Below are positions 4,366 to 5,874 of a stretch of DNA of 5,874 bases, in pieces; positions within the stretch are counted from its first letter, which is position 1, and each line of letters opens with the position of its first letter. Under the pieces are notes generated by a model. It worked only from the letters and a program-made list of their open reading frames with translations, was not told the DNA's origin and ran no database searches. The stretch is taken from assembly GCA_030041195.1 (NCBI GenBank), contig JASHOI010000157.1:1-5874 (forward strand), written 5' to 3'. Source of the stretch: Streptosporangiaceae bacterium. Its GTDB lineage: Bacteria; Actinomycetota; Actinomycetes; Streptosporangiales; Streptosporangiaceae. The position numbers were made by a program, and so were the translations under genes.

Positions 4366-5874
4366 CTACGTCGACAACGTCACCGTCATCGGCGAGTGCA
4401 CCTTTTCCAGCGTCTTGCCGTTGCCGAGGTACATGTGCACACCGCACGGCAGGCACGGGTCGAAGCTGCGCACGGCGCGCATGATGTCGATGCCCTTGAA
4501 CTGGTCCGGCGGGTTCTCCTCGAAGATCGGCGTGTTCTGCACCGCGTCCTCGTAAGGCCCCGGCGTGCCGTACACATCGCGGACGCTCGCGTTCCACGGT
4601 GTCGGCGGGTACGGGTGGTAGTTCGCGATCTTCCCGCCGCGTATCACCATGTGGTGGGACAGGACGCCGCGCACCGCCTCGGTGAACCCGCAGCTGTTGG
4701 CCTCGTCGGGCACCGTGAACGGCTCCCAGGTCTTGGTCCGCCCGGCCCGGATCTCGGCCAGCGCCCGCTCGGTGAAGTACAGCCCGCAGGCCGCGGCGTA
4801 GGCCTGGAAGTAGGTCCTGGCCCGGTCCCGCTCGATCGCGTTGGACAGCGGCCGGCCCTGGGAGTCCCTGGGGATCTTCCACTCGAACGTGACCTCGGGC
4901 CTGGTGACCGTGCGCGGCAGGTTGATCTGCACGCTGCTGCCGGTCGACTTGACGTAGCCGAAGTCGACCAGGCCGCCGAGCGCGGTCGCCCAGAGCCGGG
5001 CGATCGGCCCGCCGCCGGTGTCGGCCGCGAGGAAGGTCTCGCCGTCGTACCAGCGCGGGGACATGACCCAGCTGTACTTGCCGCCGAAGTCGCGCTTGGC
5101 CGGCCGCGGGATCGTGTGCTGGTTCCACGGGTGCCTGCGGTCCACCGGGTTGCCCAGCGGGTCCCGGGTCACGAACATCTCCTGGTCTTCCCAGTCCTCG
5201 TAGTACGAGGAGCCGAGCAGGATCCGGATCCCGAGGTTGATCTCGACCAGGTCGTTGGTGAGCAGCTCGCCGTCCCTGATCACGCCGGGGCTGACGAACA
5301 TCTTGCGGCCCCAGTCGGTCATGTGGTCGTAGCGGAAGTCGCAGTACTCCGGGTTGTTGAGGCTGCCCCAGCAGACCATGTCCGCGCGGCGCCGGCCGAC
5401 CTCCTCGTACCCGGGCAGGGCCTGGTAGAAGAAGTCGAACAGGTCATCGTGCAGCGGCACGACGCGCTTCATGAACTCCACGTAGCGCATCAGCCGGGTC
5501 AGGTAGTCGGTGAACAGCTGGACGGTCGCGGTGGTGCCCACGCCGCCCGGGTACAGCGTGGAGGGGTGCACGTGCCGCCCCTCCATCAGGCAGAACATCT
5601 CCCGCGTGGACCGGCTCACCTGAAGTGCCTCGCGGTAGAACTCGCCCTCGAGCGGGTTCAGCGCGCGCATGATGTCGCCGATGTAGCGGTAGCCGTGGTC
5701 GGCCGCGTGCGGCGCCTCGGTATGGTTGGCCAGCTCCAGCACGCCGGGGTTGGTCTCGGCGACCATCCGCTCGCAGAAGTCGACCCCGACCAGGTTCTCC
5801 TGGAAGATGTTGTGGTCGAACATGTACTCGGCCGACTCGCCCAGGTTGATGATCCACTCGCCGAGGTGCGGCGG
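4366..5874 (-). CDS. hhyL: [NiFe]-hydrogenase large subunit, group 1h (actinobacterial high-affinity type), N-terminus missing
   Basis: This is the catalytic subunit that holds the NiFe(CN)2CO centre and oxidises H2; the group 1h family is known for scavenging atmospheric H2. The reading frame stays open to the right window edge, so the start and the N-terminal RxCGxxC-type nickel motif are outside and 502 residues are visible. An internal ATG at 5823 is not the start: the 17 codons before it read PPHLGEWIINLGESAEY, which fits the family. Seen in order are a KYSWVMSPRW segment followed by GGGPIARLW, the late block GGKIANYHPYPPTPWN, and SFDPCLPCGVH near the C-terminus. The two cysteines of DPCLPC (codons 4453-4455 and 4444-4446) should bind nickel. 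Maturation proteases cut after the histidine of this motif (4435-4437), here removing a 22-residue tail that begins MYLGNGK. The stop is TAG. The small subunit hhyS would be expected further upstream, beyond the right edge. Confidence 0.96.
   Translation of the reverse strand, partial: PPHLGEWIINLGESAEYMFDHNIFQENLVGVDFCERMVAETNPGVLELANHTEAPHAADHGYRYIGDIMRALNPLEGEFYREALQVSRSTREMFCLMEGRHVHPSTLYPGGVGTTATVQLFTDYLTRLMRYVEFMKRVVPLHDDLFDFFYQALPGYEEVGRRRADMVCWGSLNNPEYCDFRYDHMTDWGRKMFVSPGVIRDGELLTNDLVEINLGIRILLGSSYYEDWEDQEMFVTRDPLGNPVDRRHPWNQHTIPRPAKRDFGGKYSWVMSPRWYDGETFLAADTGGGPIARLWATALGGLVDFGYVKSTGSSVQINLPRTVTRPEVTFEWKIPRDSQGRPLSNAIERDRARTYFQAYAAACGLYFTERALAEIRAGRTKTWEPFTVPDEANSCGFTEAVRGVLSHHMVIRGGKIANYHPYPPTPWNASVRDVYGTPGPYEDAVQNTPIFEENPPDQFKGIDIMRAVRSFDPCLPCGVHMYLGNGKTLEKVHSPMTVTLST

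Noticed and set aside
2073..4484. Plus-strand frames of 311, 395 and 352 codons (2073-3008, 2329-3516, 3426-4484)
   Set aside because: All are antisense to recognised minus-strand genes, with biased composition and no recognisable motif.
4271..5128. Minus-strand 285-codon frame overlapping hhyL
   Set aside because: It is a frame shadow: Arg/Pro/Gly/Ala-rich and without domain motifs, while the hhyL frame carries clear hydrogenase motifs.

Overview
The window is very GC-rich, codon third positions are strongly G/C, and all genes are packed on the minus strand. The protein families point to a high-GC actinobacterium (Streptomyces, Pseudonocardia, Amycolatopsis or a relative). The exact taxon cannot be told from this sequence. 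I recognise a [NiFe]-hydrogenase locus of the actinobacterial type (group 1h, formerly group 5, 'Hhy'), the class known for high-affinity, oxygen-insensitive oxidation of atmospheric H2 during starvation and sporulation. The family names below are from memory, since no search was possible.

Layout, read in the direction of transcription from the right edge to the left. (1) The hydrogenase large subunit hhyL, missing its N-terminus at the window edge, ends at 4366 with an intact C-terminal nickel-ligand motif and a 22-residue cleavable tail. (2) A 91-base gap holds a perfect 11-bp inverted repeat (4320-4355), a candidate attenuator, terminator or RNA-stabilising hairpin. (3) A NifU-domain plus Rieske-like fusion protein (3396-4274) starts at TTG behind a GGAGG. 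It carries a CxxC...CxxC pattern where a Rieske centre would have CxH...CxxH. (4) A DUF5947-type protein (2614-3399) has a five-cysteine cluster. (5) A DUF6084-type protein (1971-2612). (6) An unrecognised 491-residue two-part protein (499-1974). (7) A 34-residue single-span membrane protein of DUF6893 type (376-480). (8) An 86-residue small protein with a glycine-rich hydrophobic N-terminus (77-337). (9) A second perfect 11-bp hairpin (22-55) lies just after the last stop and is a plausible end of the transcription unit.

Genes 3 to 6 are joined by two ATGA overlaps and one 1-base gap, so they are almost certainly co-translated. HhyL (with a small subunit that should lie beyond the right edge) would split H2. 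The Fe-S fusion protein is the best candidate for taking electrons towards the quinone pool. The two small proteins are the only membrane-associated candidates in the window. The DUF5947, DUF6084 and 491-residue proteins are a conserved accessory set of unknown function. No mobile element, tRNA, rRNA or CRISPR array is seen.
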